Source: Mnemiopsis leidyi
Taxonomy: Eukaryota > Ctenophora > Tentaculata > Lobata > Bolinopsidae
NCBI GenBank assembly: GCA_000226015.1
Contig: JH153892.1
Coordinates: forward strand, 24,863-63,952
Reading direction: 5' to 3'
DNA length: 39,090 nt
In this document: positions 22,301-33,799 of the stretch, piece after piece
Numbering within the stretch: position 1 is the first letter of the stretch
Layout: the number at the start of each line of letters is the position of its first letter
Translations under genes and position numbers: made by a program
The notes under the pieces: generated by a model
Database searches by the model: none
The model's input: the letters and a program-made list of their open reading frames with translations, nothing else
Told to the model about the DNA's origin: nothing

Positions 22301-22802
22301 GAAATATTGAAAAAATTTAAGAACCTTTAAAATATAACGAATTTAATAGCCGTCAGAAATCTTGAGGAGGAGTCGGAAAATATAGCAGCGTTCTCGAAAT
22401 TCATTGCTCGTATCTGGCTTTTCTTATTTCAATCGCTGTCACATGTTAGATGGTTGGAAAAATGTCTGGCTCCTCACAAGAATTCTTAAATTCAGTTCGC
22501 TCGAAACTTTATAATCTAAATTATAAGGTCTAGCTTAGATTAAAAATTTTTAGTCTAAATTACAAATGTCAACTCCAGCTACTTACCCTGGAAACAAGCG
22601 ATACTGGAACTGTCCAACAGATTGTACAGCTGTCAGCTACAGCGATACTGGCGAAGATAAGGTTACTGACACTTCGTCTAACGCTCGGGTTGAGAGCGAA
22701 AGCGAGGAGGATGAGGACGTGACAAATCAGACCAACTACGAGGATCAGGAGGAAGTAGACTATGTAGAATATCTCGATACCATCAAAAGAATCACGGACC
22801 AT
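16344..22802 (-). CDS. Class A (rhodopsin-like) GPCR, 374 aa, orphan
   Basis: Nine exons join in phase: 22802-22587, 22072-21945, 21828-21694, 21216-21082, 20899-20819, 20652-20519, 19946-19840, 17180-17095 and 16446-16344 (1125 nt with stop). TM1 is about residues 13-36. TM2 holds SIAVAD (52-57). Cys90 and Cys168 form the TM3-ECL2 disulphide pair. TM4 has Trp142, TM5 Pro187/189, and TM6 CILP (253-256). TM7 is followed by NKQLRKAIHNILKC (helix 8, palmitoylatable Cys320) and a Ser/Thr-rich tail. Three switch motifs deviate: DRY is DRL (114-116), CWxP is CILP, and NPxxY reads NAGTIIF (297-303). There is no TM7 Schiff-base lysine, so it is not an opsin. Start: ATG 22802, 8 nt after an AG acceptor; an upstream coding exon is possible but not needed. 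The exon 2 acceptor could be 15 bp or so off. Ligand unknown. A plus-strand gene lies in intron 7. Confidence 0.93.
16684..16691. promoter_or_regulatory. CRE palindrome TGACGTCA
   Basis: A perfect 8-bp CREB/ATF consensus in the last GPCR intron, 2.2 kb upstream of the nested plus-strand gene. Function is conjecture from the motif alone. Confidence 0.3.
18207..18233. repeat. Short inverted repeat GGAGATT...AATCTCC
   Basis: Seven-bp arms separated by 13 nt in GPCR intron 7, upstream of the nested gene. Could form a small hairpin; no known function. Confidence 0.4.
18861..18881 (+). promoter_or_regulatory. Splice acceptor just before the nested gene start codon
   Basis: TTTTTCTCATGTAG (AG at 18870-18871) is a good acceptor, followed by the 10-nt leader GACAGCCACA and ATG 18882. 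It implies an unseen 5' exon or a spliced leader. Confidence 0.55.
18882..19685 (+). CDS. Secreted cysteine-rich protein nested in a GPCR intron
   Basis: I do not recognise the family. The 267-aa single-exon product starts with a clear signal peptide (MPLIGLLLIVIFTFEQVLGS, cleavage near 19-20). A basic pro-region follows with an RSKDRSKD repeat and a furin-type multibasic stretch RKRKNRQRR at 70-78. The likely mature domain (about 79-267) has ten cysteines: CCSFC-type cluster 132/133/136, then 159, 163, 168, then 216, 233 and a terminal pair 258/259 (WTCCRN). One N-glycosylation site NIT is at 261. The even cysteine count, prepro layout and spacing are those of a growth-factor or cystine-knot ligand, but the C-terminal CxC of neurotrophins, Spaetzle and noggin is absent, so no family is claimed. 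It lies wholly inside intron 7 (17181-19839) of the minus-strand GPCR; its stop is 155 bp from the TM7 exon. Confidence 0.85.
   Translation: MPLIGLLLIVIFTFEQVLGSRPTHVKLKRKDRSKDRSKDTIISTDLNFYRYQKIPPAPEVRSEKEYSLTRKRKNRQRRHFSTETPTWFAEGRTIGLQIDNLLDMFSTEERPVLERGTETTAVYNYKAVRFRCCSFCNLVNTLASTFSDQISLLQGYGECNQHCKILACTGPFSSVTPTPSLVTDTASTFSPNRQPEIEIVTGRVKEGMLIREKQHCYQTIKSRDVTATDRGLCHFRYRPTSEGPRPSNRPLGLNVWTCCRNITNEYG
20071..20076 (+). terminator. First plus-strand AATAAA after the nested gene
   Basis: No AATAAA or ATTAAA is seen between the stop at 19685 and the antisense GPCR exon; the first one is here, 125 bp past that exon (19840-19946). If used, the 3' UTR runs antisense through the receptor's TM7 exon. 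Confidence 0.45.
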
Positions 22803-22810
22803 TTCGCACA

Positions 22811-25430
22811 CTGAGGTACGTATGTGGTTATGTGTTGGTAGAATCACGTTTAGATCTAAATTTGTGTTAAGCTAGATAGATTTCACTAATTATGATGACT
22901 TCAATTAATCTTGAATTTCATATTAATATTATTTAAAGAGCGACATCATCAAAATGGAATAGTTCTCCGCCACTTCCCTCCACTACGACAAGAAAAGACA
23001 TTCTATTCTGGTATCATAAAACATAGAGATTTAAGTTTAAGTTTAACCTTTTTAGGTTTACGTTTTTTTAATATCGTTCACAATTTTAGCGATAAAAAAT
23101 TTTGCAAGGAAAAGGAAATTAAAATAACTGGTGGGACTAAATACTTATAAAAGAAAACGAAAATAAAAATAACTGGTGAGACTACAAACGCTACAAAGAA
23201 AATATCTGCATAAACTTGAAAGTGCGCCTGGGTGTTCCCAAAAGACAAATAGGATTTGCAGTCGCAACAGATGGGGTTCTAACACGACTCATATTATGTT
23301 ACCGTCCTTACTGGTTTCATTAAATGTCCTGTAACCTGTCCTAGCAATCATCTTTCATTTTTACAAACTAACCATCCTTTCACGCTGTTCAGATAGCAAT
23401 TAACAAACTAATGGCAAGAAGGCCCTTATAATTTAATCAGCTTGAAATACAGTTTCAAGTCAATTGCATTGCCCAAATTTTAGCGAACATCTGCACAGTA
23501 TTGGTAATGTGTTTGCCCCAGCTACTGCCGTGTGATCATATAAGAATTGGCTTAAAGCAGTGTGCTGTACACACTTCACAAGAGTAGGCCTGCTACAAAT
23601 GCAATAGTCGACTGGCCTTTAAATTAACACTTTGTTCATTTAGCCTTTTCAAACTAACTGCTTAACTGGGAACTAACGTAACAATTCAATTTCATCCGCG
23701 ATTAGGTAAAGCAAGATGAATAGACGTGAATCGTCCATTGAGTATTCTTAAATTGCTTGAAAGTTTTTATCAAGAAATCATAGGAATTGCAGAATTAAAA
23801 GACAATAAAACTTAAAGTTTTGACGTTTGATTTTGGCCGCAAAAACCAACCGGCAATTGGAAAAAGACAACCTTACGTCTAGAAATAGGTTTTGTAAATG
23901 CGATGTCGTGATCTGAAAAGGTTTCTCATTAGGTCGGAACCTTTCAACAGAAGCCAGACGGAGTATACAGTATTTAAACTGGACTCCGTAACAACTGGAG
24001 CTGAAAATCTGAGAATTTTCCGGTTGGGAAGCTACTGTGGTTCTGGCAGGGCGTAGAGACTAATTAAAGTAATTATCATCGTTAGATAAATACTTTAATT
24101 CAATCATTCTTGAATCATGCTTCATCATTTTTATCGAAGCATCTTGAGCAGAATGCAATCCGTTGCCTAAATTTTGCCCCTGCGACGCGGCACCACTCCT
24201 CTTCTTTGAGGACACCGAAAGATCATTTAATTTGAAAAAAAACATCATGTGATGAAGCACAAGATTGGCCATTGGGGGAGAAATATCAAGGTGGAAATAA
24301 ATAGATTTATTTAGATAATATTTGCACTTCTCCTGAATAACTAAACTAATTTAGTATGCCTGATATCCTTGGTACTTATGAGAAAAGAGACAAAGTTTTT
24401 TAATCCAGTCGAGCTTAATAATAATTTGAAGTTTAATCAAGATATTTTCCTAGCGCATCTTATCAACCATTGAACGGGCTTAGATCGTTTTCTCAATCTC
24501 GTCCAATGAGAATTGGATTGTCGGTTATACAATTTGATTAGGCAACGCTGATAAAAATGTTGGCAAATTGTTATTACGAACATCATATCATTTAACTCTT
24601 CTTTGAGAGACGTCCGGCAGATCCAGATTTATATGATAGGAACGTAACATTGCGGGGTCCGGGGACGATTGATACTTTATAATAGAGATCAAATTATGTG
24701 TTTAACTTAAAACATAAAAAGCCAATCATTCTTTTAACCTATCTGCAATTGGTGCAGACTTTGTACGATTCACATTTCACATGAACAATGAACTTTCCTA
24801 TTCTCATATACAGCTTCCTAATTCCAACAAATCACATGCAGTGGAAAATAACCCGATACTTCAGGCTACAGACTAGGCTAAACCTATAGCTAAACGAACC
24901 AATAACTAAACGTCAAACAAGACAACAAGACAACTACTTAACTGATTTATACAGACACTAGTCATTCGTATCAAAGCATAACAGGCGCAAAAGTTCTGCA
25001 AAGTTTTCAATTTTGAGGTGGATTTTTACTTATTATTATTTTCTTTAAATTCAAAAAGGCGAATCGCAAGACGTAAAGGTGTCATGTTATCACATTGGAC
25101 AGTAAATTTATATTGGAATGTTCGAACAATTTATACTGTTATGGAAAAGTCTTGATCAATATTACTATAGCTAAGTCAAATTCGTGGATGACAATTTGGT
25201 GAAACAAGATCGACTAGTACTAGTAGCTTACAACTGGCATCATTTGAATAAGAATGTACAAAACTTACCTATAAAGCATACCTTAAAAGCGGGAATTCAA
25301 ATCTTTTGAGTAAAAGCTACTACGCCCAACATAAGACTCCCCAAATAAATAAACGAAAATAGCATACCCAGCTCCTGAAATACACAGAGGAACAAGACAA
25401 AGTTTGTCTCTTAACCCCCCTCTCACAATG
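22811..25430. other. Gene-free stretch upstream of the GPCR
   Basis: Expected to hold the GPCR promoter and any 5'-UTR exon. An AG acceptor at 22812-22811 (minus strand) 8 nt before the start codon argues for an upstream exon or leader. No coding exon is supported; the minus-strand frame at 24272-24060 ends in a stop but has no recognisable feature. Confidence 0.4.
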
Positions 25431-25484
25431 ACGCATGTGCTCTAGTAGTGGACGCCAAATTGCCCGACATGAACCACCCATCGT

Positions 25485-25515
25485 TCAGGTGCACGTGAGA
25501 AATCCCACGTGGCGG
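25485..25515. promoter_or_regulatory. E-box pair (GCACGTGA and CCACGTGG)
   Basis: Two CACGTG hexamers, at 25492-25497 and 25506-25511, lie 8 bp apart in a locally GC-richer patch. CACGTG is the binding site of bHLH factors such as MAX/USF/TFE. There is no gene start nearby to tie it to. Confidence 0.35.
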
Positions 25516-26206
25516 GGCCGGTTTATACAACCAGGCGATTGTCGGACTAGCTGACAAAAATAGAGGGTCAGGTGCGGAGGTTTGGGAAGTTACGGTTATT
25601 GGTTTCTCACAAAACGAGAGGGTAGGCGGCAGAATGTGGGGATAGTGGATATTTTACTGATCACCCTGCGACATATAGGCTGGTGTGAGGCTGGTGTCGG
25701 TTTTCTGGTGACTTAGTCAGGATGGTAAAACTTGCAGGGTAACAGCAAACAGCTGTCCAAAACGACTGAAACATTGAGCAATCATCAGCTAATGACTAGT
25801 TTAAGAAATGGTTATCGAGAATCACAGCCATCGTGGCGAGTAAGAAGTATTTGCAGGTGCTTGAAGTTTAAGGTACTTATATATAAGTATAAGTGGTATA
25901 TAAATACTTCAAGTTCGAGCTATGAAATAAAATTTAGGCTGGATGAAACCGGCTGGTGGATGTCAGTCGCTGGACAATGACAGTGAAAATGGGTGAGAAA
26001 ACTGCTGCTGTTTATCAAGGGCCAGATGCACTGCTATTCGCGGTGACTTGATCGCAGCTTAAAGAGGCAAATATTTCGGTAACTGTATTGCAGACAGGGA
26101 GACTTTAAACAATAATTAGATAGGGTTGCTGGGAGAGGTTAAACTTCATGGAGCACTTCATAGTCAAAATTCAGCACATCACTATGAGATATTAGACTTG
26201 TAACTG

Positions 26207-26440
26207 TCAATATTTGGAGCCCATGCAAACAATCAGTCTTATAGGGTAACATCCTTTGGATTTAAACACAGAATTTGCATGTCGAATCTTTTGTACATCA
26301 AGTAAAATATTTGACAGAGAGAAATTACAAGAAAGCTGTCTAGGACTCAGCTTATTTACTATTAGTCCCCTGATCGGAAGCACCATTAATGGGGCCACGT
26401 TGGCACCTGAGTCGACCTGAAACAGTGATATGACTTTCAC
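26207..26440 (-). pseudogene. Retropepsin-like fragment of an LTR retrotransposon
   Basis: A minus-strand frame contains FQVDSGANV, close to the aspartic protease active-site signature (hydrophobic, x, hydrophobic, D-S/T-G-A), followed by a PL-V-P segment and NKLSPRQLSC as in gypsy-type proteases. The downstream hydrophobic-hydrophobic-G flap end is not clear, and no reverse transcriptase, integrase or LTR is seen within a few kb. It could be a chance match; if real, it is an isolated relic. Confidence 0.3.
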
Positions 26441-28320
26441 TGAACAGTGAGGCAGTAGTGACTTGACAATGCACCTGCCTCTACTCTAAATCCAATCACC
26501 AGGTCATATTATCTTTTTCAAAACAAATATTCATTATTCTACCCTCAATAATATTCACTCGACAACGTCGTAATGTAACGGTTTGTGATCGCCGAATTAA
26601 TACTGTAATTGTCAGAAGGAAATTTATAGCTTTGACGATCACAGATTATTATTATAGGCCACGGAATCTTATCTGTGAAAGACTTATTTAAATCTAATGC
26701 TGATCAGCTGATAATTTGATGCTAAGTGAGTAAAAATGTTATCATTTAAAAAAATGTTATTCAGAATCGGGGCCCGGGGCTAGGGTTGTTTAGTAGTGTT
26801 GTTTCAAAATGGGTTAAGAAAATAGTTGAGCGAGTAGCGACTAAGCGTGCAATCCAAAGTACGATATCTGCACCAAGACACTTCAATGAATCTGACGCTA
26901 TTTTTAGTTAGCCTGAAATTAATTGACATATATGGAGAACATGCCAGTCAGTTCACAAGCTTATCTCGAGTCATCGATAAACACATTTTAACTTTACCTT
27001 GTATAATCGCAAACATAAAAAATGATGGGATCAAATCCCTCCTTGGACCCATTTAAGAAATTATTTTTTAATAAAAAAGTTTCTGTAATAATTATCAAAT
27101 ATCGAACACTTCGTTAAAATCATGATCAACAATCAAATGATAACTCAATTCCGTATGATATGCGTTGTTTTCTACAACTGAGTAACTATCCAGGAAAACC
27201 AAAAGCTCAGTCCCACAACAAACCGAAAAATAAACCACAATATACGTGTAAAGTTGTGGGAACAAAGCTCATTTTTCTCTTACTTCGTTCTCGTCTGATC
27301 GGGGGGAACCAGATGTACTACCCTTTCAATAGTCTCACTCAAACAAAAGATCGCACGGTTTTGTGATGATTTGGAACTATGTTGCCACCATAAGGTGTTC
27401 ACATGTAAAACGGTCGGTGTGAGAGCCAGTAAACGTAAAAACAGTGTAAAACCGTGAACCGCGGGCTTAGTCTACAGCTTTTTATCGCGATTAACGAATC
27501 AGATTTTAATTTAACGTTAAAAGAACTTGTTATTAATTGAGTTTTAAATCAGTTTAAGGAACATTGTACAAACATCTGACGATCTCAAAAGGCTCGTATT
27601 ATATGTTATGTTGTACAATTGACGTTTAGTTCAAAGAACTTCAAGAATGGTAACTCGGTGAATAATGTGATTAAGAGCAGACAAAATACGGAGCTATTTG
27701 GTTTAGAGTATATCGAGATTGGCTCTGGGTACAATAACCATACCACTGTAAAATAATTACCATATCACTGATGTTATATACACATCTCTTGTCATGTAAA
27801 TATCATGTTTCAAAAATAAGGCAAGGGCTAAAAAAGGAAGTCGCAAATTTACAATCGCGGGCGACTGTGAATTTGCTTTCAGTTTCAGCTTTTCTTGGAG
27901 GATCACTGCAGAAATGTCATATTTATAGTTTTTATAAGAATATGCGACAAAGGTCAATGTAATTTTATACTTTATAGATGATCTCCAAACTTAGTCGACG
28001 GCCTTGTCAAACATCGTCTGATAATAAAATCTAAATAGTTGAAATGGATAATTCATGGGGCTGGGCGAAACTAAAACCATATAAACCGAGGTTATTACAG
28101 GCAAACGCCAAACAACGACTAACGTTCAAGGTTACGTTTAAAACTTCGAAACTGAAAGTGAAACAGTAAACAGGTTTAATAAAGAAATCACAGGACAACT
28201 CTGACGCAGTTGGAAGTGTAATATAGTATAAATATGGTGTGTGTCGTTGGAGTGTGAGTGTAACGTCCACCAGATCTGTAAACTGCTATCAAACTAAATC
28301 AAACGATCTCGGATCTCGCA
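26441..28320. other. No gene seen
   Basis: AT-rich sequence with only short open frames of no recognisable content and no splice-bordered blocks that join. Confidence 0.4.
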
Positions 28321-28400
28321 TTGGTCAGCGCGCATGGCCGCATGATCACGTGATTCGTTTTTTTTCGCGGGAACAAGCCACGTGGTCTACACGTGACTCG
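28320..28400. promoter_or_regulatory. Promoter-like patch with three CACGTG/ACGTGA boxes
   Basis: TCACGTGA (28346-28353), CCACGTGG (28378-28385) and ACACGTGA (28389-28396) cluster with an inverted CCAAT box (ATTGGTC near 28319) and several CGCG/GCGC dinucleotide runs in otherwise AT-rich DNA. The composition suggests an active promoter or enhancer, but no flanking gene was found. Confidence 0.4.
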
Positions 28401-29038
28401 CTGCGCGCAGAGTTTGCGTGAGGTTTAAACTCCGTTCCAACCTATGAGAGTACTGCAACTGGTACCTCCTGCTTATTTGCTCGGTTACGTTTATTTTAAT
28501 GCAAATTGCGATCGCAGCGACTTGCGGTGGCTATTGTCTGATTTTTACTTTGCCACTTTGGTTCAACTTCTACTTTGACGGCCGGAGTGGAGATTCATTA
28601 CTCCATTAACGTTTTAAGCTTTTAGGCTTCGAGGGCTAAAATTTAAGTTATGCACAGATTTCTGTAACCATTTTGTTACAGTTTTACAAAACGCTTGTTC
28701 CCATTTTTAATTGCCCTGTTTTCATGCTCTATTCAAATTGCGTCAGACTCAGACAGCATTGGTTCGCTTTTACTTCTAAAAATCTTTCCACAGTTATGTG
28801 GATCGACCACGTTCGGTTATGAAATTGCCCACAATCTGCAATCACAGTTTTATGATCTAACAAAATTTTTATAATGCAGAGTACATCATTTAAGCCCAAT
28901 CCTGCAAGTATTGTCTTAGTGCTACAATTTGATTTTGATCGAGATGGTCAACATGGCGCAAGCGCTGTGAATTACAAAAAAGCTAAGTCTGCTTTAATGA
29001 AATGCATTTTTAATGATCGTGCGATTTCAGCAGGACGA

Positions 29039-29092
29039 ATATTGCATAATGCATATTGCATACATTGCATATTGCATGCATAGCATGTGCAT
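29039..29092. repeat. GCATAT/TTGCAT-rich block
   Basis: Six or more overlapping TTGCATA or ATGCAT words within 55 bp, some self-complementary. A degenerate short tandem repeat resembling clustered octamer-like sites. Confidence 0.5.
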
Positions 29093-30123
29093 CATTTGGT
29101 TTGATAACACGTGTCTCTATCCTTTGTACCATACGTTATTTTGCCTGGATAAATGCAGAGGCAAGAACAATCGAGCAACAATGTTTAAATGTATGATTAG
29201 GATTTAAGATACTCAAGTCTGAAACGACCGTCTTTGGCGGTTTCATAACTTAGATTTTTTGCTTACACGTGCACAGCCCACTCTATAAATATATCTCTTC
29301 AGGTGCTTGAGATGGCATTGTAATTTAATGCATCTAACCATTAAGCACATCAACTCTCTATGGACTGATGATGTCCACGCAGTCCTACCACTGCCATGTA
29401 ATTTGCATAAATGAATTGTAATCCTTGTCGTCATGGGATTCAGGGATTTTTGGCTGGGTCGGGCGAGTTTTCCCCGGAAAAACTCAGCATGGATATTTGA
29501 ATAAACTTTTACTTAGAATTTGATAAGGTGCCTTCCTGTAGATGATCTGACGTAAGACCGTATCTTATATCGCTCTTGGCGTTAACCTTTCTAAATGCTA
29601 GTTTGAGTTGTACAGGCTCATAAACCAACATGCTATGTGTCGCCGCGTAGTTGTAAGTTTACAGTTGTAGTTGTAAGTATACTCTACCACAGCGTCCTTG
29701 GAAAGCTCCTTCTTAAGTCTTCACTGAATTGGCTATTTTGTTATACACAAGTCACAATTTATATCGATTGAAGGACTTGCCCTAAATATGACCGTATCGG
29801 AAGCGTTAAACTGTCGATATAGCCAATAGCTGCACTGTAAGAAAGATCACCATATCTATCAGTTGCAAAATACATAATATCTTTAGGGATGATTTAATTA
29901 TAATTCCGATATCAACTTGATAGCGTGTGTGCACCGATATTTTCATCAAATTTAAAGTTGGAACGACTGCTCTTGTAAGTTCAAAGTTTTTTCAATAATT
30001 AATCAGCATCTTCTAGCTTGTCAAGTTTGACATCGTAAGGTTGAGAATTATTTGTAAGGTGTTTTGCACACTCGGACGTGCGATCCGGTAGTGGTACGGT
30101 CCCGGGTCCCAGACCCTGAACTT

Positions 30124-30157
30124 CAATTACAGACAGGTCTCAATTACAGACAGGTCT
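30124..30157. repeat. 17-bp tandem duplication
   Basis: CAATTACAGACAGGTCT occurs twice in direct succession without mismatch, pointing to a recent duplication. Confidence 0.85.
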
Positions 30158-30969
30158 ATTCCAGTGGTTTATATTATATAAAGAGCCAAGAGACGGAGGT
30201 TCGTGAGCTGGCAAGATGTCTTACAGTTTACATTGTCAGAAGTTGTGCTGTATACTGAACCAGGTCAACTGCTTGATTATTTGATAAGCTTGTCCTCGTT
30301 AGCATAGCCCAGTGTGAATTGCCAATGAAGACTTTAAATTTACATTTCTGCTTATTTTGTCGCAGTTAAATCTTGTTACGTCGCTATTAGATCATTTGAT
30401 CTTAATTATATTTAGTTTTAATATTAGGCATTCTGTGATGTTTCTGGAAATCATTCCCTGAGACCATTGGTCGCCCAGTATTAAAGATCTTAGTTTTTAA
30501 AGAGAGTACAAAGAATGATTTGAGTGTGGAGTTGGGAGGAAGGGTTATCCGGCCGGAGGACGGGGTTTCTGATAAACGTCTTTCTCTTTTAGCTTATCTA
30601 TTTTTAAGTAGACTTATCAGACATTTAGGATTATTCTAATAAACTTTTTTTGATTTGTCTATAGTTTGATAAAAATGCCAGTAAAACCAAAAGAATCTTC
30701 ACTTTTTCTGCATTCAGCACAGAAGATTTGCCAATTTCATCTGAAGACAGTACACACTTGACTTTAACCAGTCTGCCAAACAAGACAGCTATGACCATGA
30801 GATGAATTGATCTGAAAGTCATGGCACCGGCCAATTATTCGCCTGATCCGTGCATGTAAATCTCCACCAGATTCATGTATAACTAGATCTGTATTTGTGA
30901 CAGAAGAAGTTGAGCGGATTTCATCAAATCAACGGTCTAAGAGCTTGCTAAGTCATGACTTTTATAATT

Positions 30970-30990
30970 CCCTGTACTGTCAGTACAGGG
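30970..30990. repeat. 21-bp near-perfect palindrome
   Basis: CCCTGTACTG and CAGTACAGGG flank a single T; ten perfect pairs. It may be a solo transposon-end junction or a cruciform/hairpin site. Confidence 0.8.
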
Positions 30991-31091
30991 AGGAGCAGGA
31001 CATCGCACCCATATAACTTAGCTATGTGGGACGTGGATGCTTCAATGGATAGTGGTTTACTGAATATACCGGCCTAGTCTCGATTGCTTTA

Positions 31092-31186
31092 CAAGTAACA
31101 TATTTGATCCCAGTCGATAATTAGTAAACCAGTTCATTCAAGTAACATATTTGATCCCAGTCAATTCATTAGTAAACCAGCTCACG
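31092..31186. repeat. 47-bp tandem duplication
   Basis: The unit beginning CAAGTAACATATTTGATCCC is repeated at 31139 with a few mismatches in the middle. Non-coding. Confidence 0.8.
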
Positions 31187-31189
31187 AAA

Positions 31190-33780
31190 CTGCCACACAT
31201 TTCAAATTTACTCTACTAGAGTAATAAGCCCAAAATTCCAAAAACAAAGGTTCACTGAAAGTCAGAAAGTCAGTCACGTCTTATTCATAATTACTTGTCG
31301 AAGTAACATACTCTTGTAAAGTTCTCGAAGTTTATGATTTTAAGACGACCATTATTTCGGTCTAGTCACTTCTTAAGTAGGTTAGGCTAGTCAAATTATG
31401 TCCCGTTTAGAAGACGATTTTATTGGTGTGTCGTCGCAGAGAATTTGTTATATCAACCTTTAAAGCCTTAGTTTGTTTCTATTCGCTCACTCTAAGTGGT
31501 CACCATGATGTTGATGTAACTGCTAATCTTGAAGTTGATGGCTGGGCTATATTTGATAACCTTACAGCTTGCCTATTTAAGAAAATGTTAATGCTATAGG
31601 AAGACATGAGTAAATTAGTAATATCGCAAATATGCGTCCATATAATGAGGTTTAATTTATACTGAATAAACCGGAGTCTGGAGTTCGAACATTAACTTCT
31701 TCAAAGTCTAAAGGTCGAAAAAAAAATTTTTAATATGATTGTACGAATTGTACGAAAAATAGAAAAATAACTTATAAAGGACTGAAAGCATTTTATAATA
31801 CAATTTCAAGTTAGATACCATTTCACATAACTATGTCTTCATTGCCTAATTTTTGTCCACTAATTCAGTCACTAATGCTGTTTTCAACGATGAACAAGAA
31901 AAAGTTACAGCAACAGATTACAATTGTACGTAGTCTCCACCAACATGAGCTCTACCACAGTGCCACTGAAGCCATTAAGTTATTATCATATTTTCATTAT
32001 TTGCTAATGATTTCCTTAATTCTGATACTTTCTTAGCTGTAAACTTTGTTTTTATTCACTTTTCTCACATGTCGCGCCGATTGGAGGAAGACCTCTATTG
32101 TTTAGTCGATACAATTTCAACACAATCCCCCTGTTTAGTTGATATAATTTTAGGGTGAACTTTTCATCACAATGAATCTATGATCTATTCATGTCAATCT
32201 ATGATCTATCTATGTCTTTAAATTCAGTTTTACATTAATGTTACATTAATCTGGCTGATTTTACTGTTGTTACCATTAAGATATTCATATTTATCTGCAA
32301 TTTGCATATTTTCTACGCTATGTGCAGATTTCACGCACTATTAGCGTGATTAGGTGTAGGTATAAAATTTTGTTTTTAAAATCAGTTTTAGATTTTATCA
32401 AAAACATTCCGAAATCTTATAAAATCTTATAATGACGGGTTTACTCTTCAACCAGCCTTTCAAAGTCTTTTTCATATGCAACAGCAGTCATCGCAAATTT
32501 GAAGTAGACGAACAACAGTTTATTATAAGACTTCAACTTTTGGATTTTACTTTCATCTCCTCAACTTTGTGCTTTACTTGAACCAAACTACTCACTTCTC
32601 AGTCCGTCGTTTAACATCATGAATAATATTTAAACATTTTAGGTTAAAATACTTAAATATGCGTGATTATTTAGGTTAAATACTTAAATATTGGTGATTA
32701 TCTCTCTGAGACCCCAAACATACCAAATATATTGATTGTAGTTTAGCAATAATAAATCTCAAGAGCCCGGATACTTCATTGTCTCTTTGTAATTTTCAAT
32801 GAATTTTCGATGAGTCAACTAGTTTTAGAGGTTTTCAACATTTCCGAGACACTAGTTAATACTGTTTAAAGCACATGTGCATATTGTTATGCACTACTTA
32901 ACTAGCATTGGCACACTTTTGACTTTGTGACATATTTGTCATATTTCAGATGGCATTGTCGACAGCCTACTGACAACAGCAGCTCCTATAATGCGACTAA
33001 CCGCAGTAACTGTTATAAACTGCATCTTATTTCCCATATCAAAACTTCTTGTGCTCGGAAATTGCAGGCGCTGCATTGGCCGCATATATTTATTCCATTA
33101 GTTTCCGGAGACAGTTCTTAGGTTCTTGGCAGCCTAGTCGAGGCTAAAACAGCAAAAACAGCAAATAAGTAGAAAGATGTTAAACACGACGTATTTCACC
33201 CCAAATTTTTCCCACTTGTTGCTGGTTATAGTCTATAGACCATATATGCAGTGTCCATGTAAGTTATCCAATAAAACACGGAGGTAATTCGATTAATCAC
33301 AAAGTTCTCAAGAACAATAGTACCTCTCTAGTACGCTTAATTTTTCGTCTGTTTTAAAGGCCAAGACATTTTTCACAGGGAGGCTTGAAATTGGACAATT
33401 TAACCCACTGTGAAAATGCGTTCAAACTACTCCTAAGCAGTCCTCTCTTATAGCACTCTTTAGCACACTGTTTCTCTGTTGTACGGGGTTTTCCCGGCCT
33501 AAATACTTCATTCCAAAAACCGTGTAATAGAAAACTACTACTGTACGTGGTTTTTTAGATGATATAATGATAAATATTTGGGCCTTCAAAATCGTGCACA
33601 CCAGAGGTCCCTCCGTACTAGATAGTCCTGTTATAAATTCAGACCCTTTGCTATTGTTACTTTAAGAGCGGTCAAAATTCACACGTAAGAAGTTTAACTA
33701 TGGTTTTGAACACTAAAATCTAAATATTAATCAAACATATCCACTTAATCTTATAACGTATTTTTACATTTAGAAAAGAT
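31190..33780. other. No gene seen; one 32-bp tandem duplication
   Basis: AT-rich. AGGTTAAAATACTTAAATAT at 32641 is repeated at 32673 with one base deleted. A splice-like block at about 32948-33081 (after TATTTCAG) stays open and has two cysteines and N-glycosylation motifs, but it joins to nothing convincing. Confidence 0.35.
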
Positions 33781-33799
33781 TAAATTGTCCAATTTCCAG

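Noticed and set aside
22566..22814. Plus-strand 82-aa acidic open frame with NQTNYEDQEEVDY
   Set aside because: It is the exact antisense of GPCR exon 1 (TM1-TM2), whose helices and splice phase are clear; the acidic composition is the complement of hydrophobic codons.
25995..26060. Short plus-strand frame MGEKTAAVYQGPDALLFA ending near a GT
   Set aside because: Only about 20 codons, no joining exon, no known match.
29220..29247. GAAACGACCG / TGGCGGTTTC as a hairpin
   Set aside because: The arms pair imperfectly (about three mismatches in ten) and nothing around supports a function.
30631..30834. Minus-strand 67-aa frame with a signal-peptide-like start (MTFRSIHLMVIAVLFG)
   Set aside because: No cysteines, processing sites or partner exons; the hydrophobic start is not enough to call a secreted peptide.
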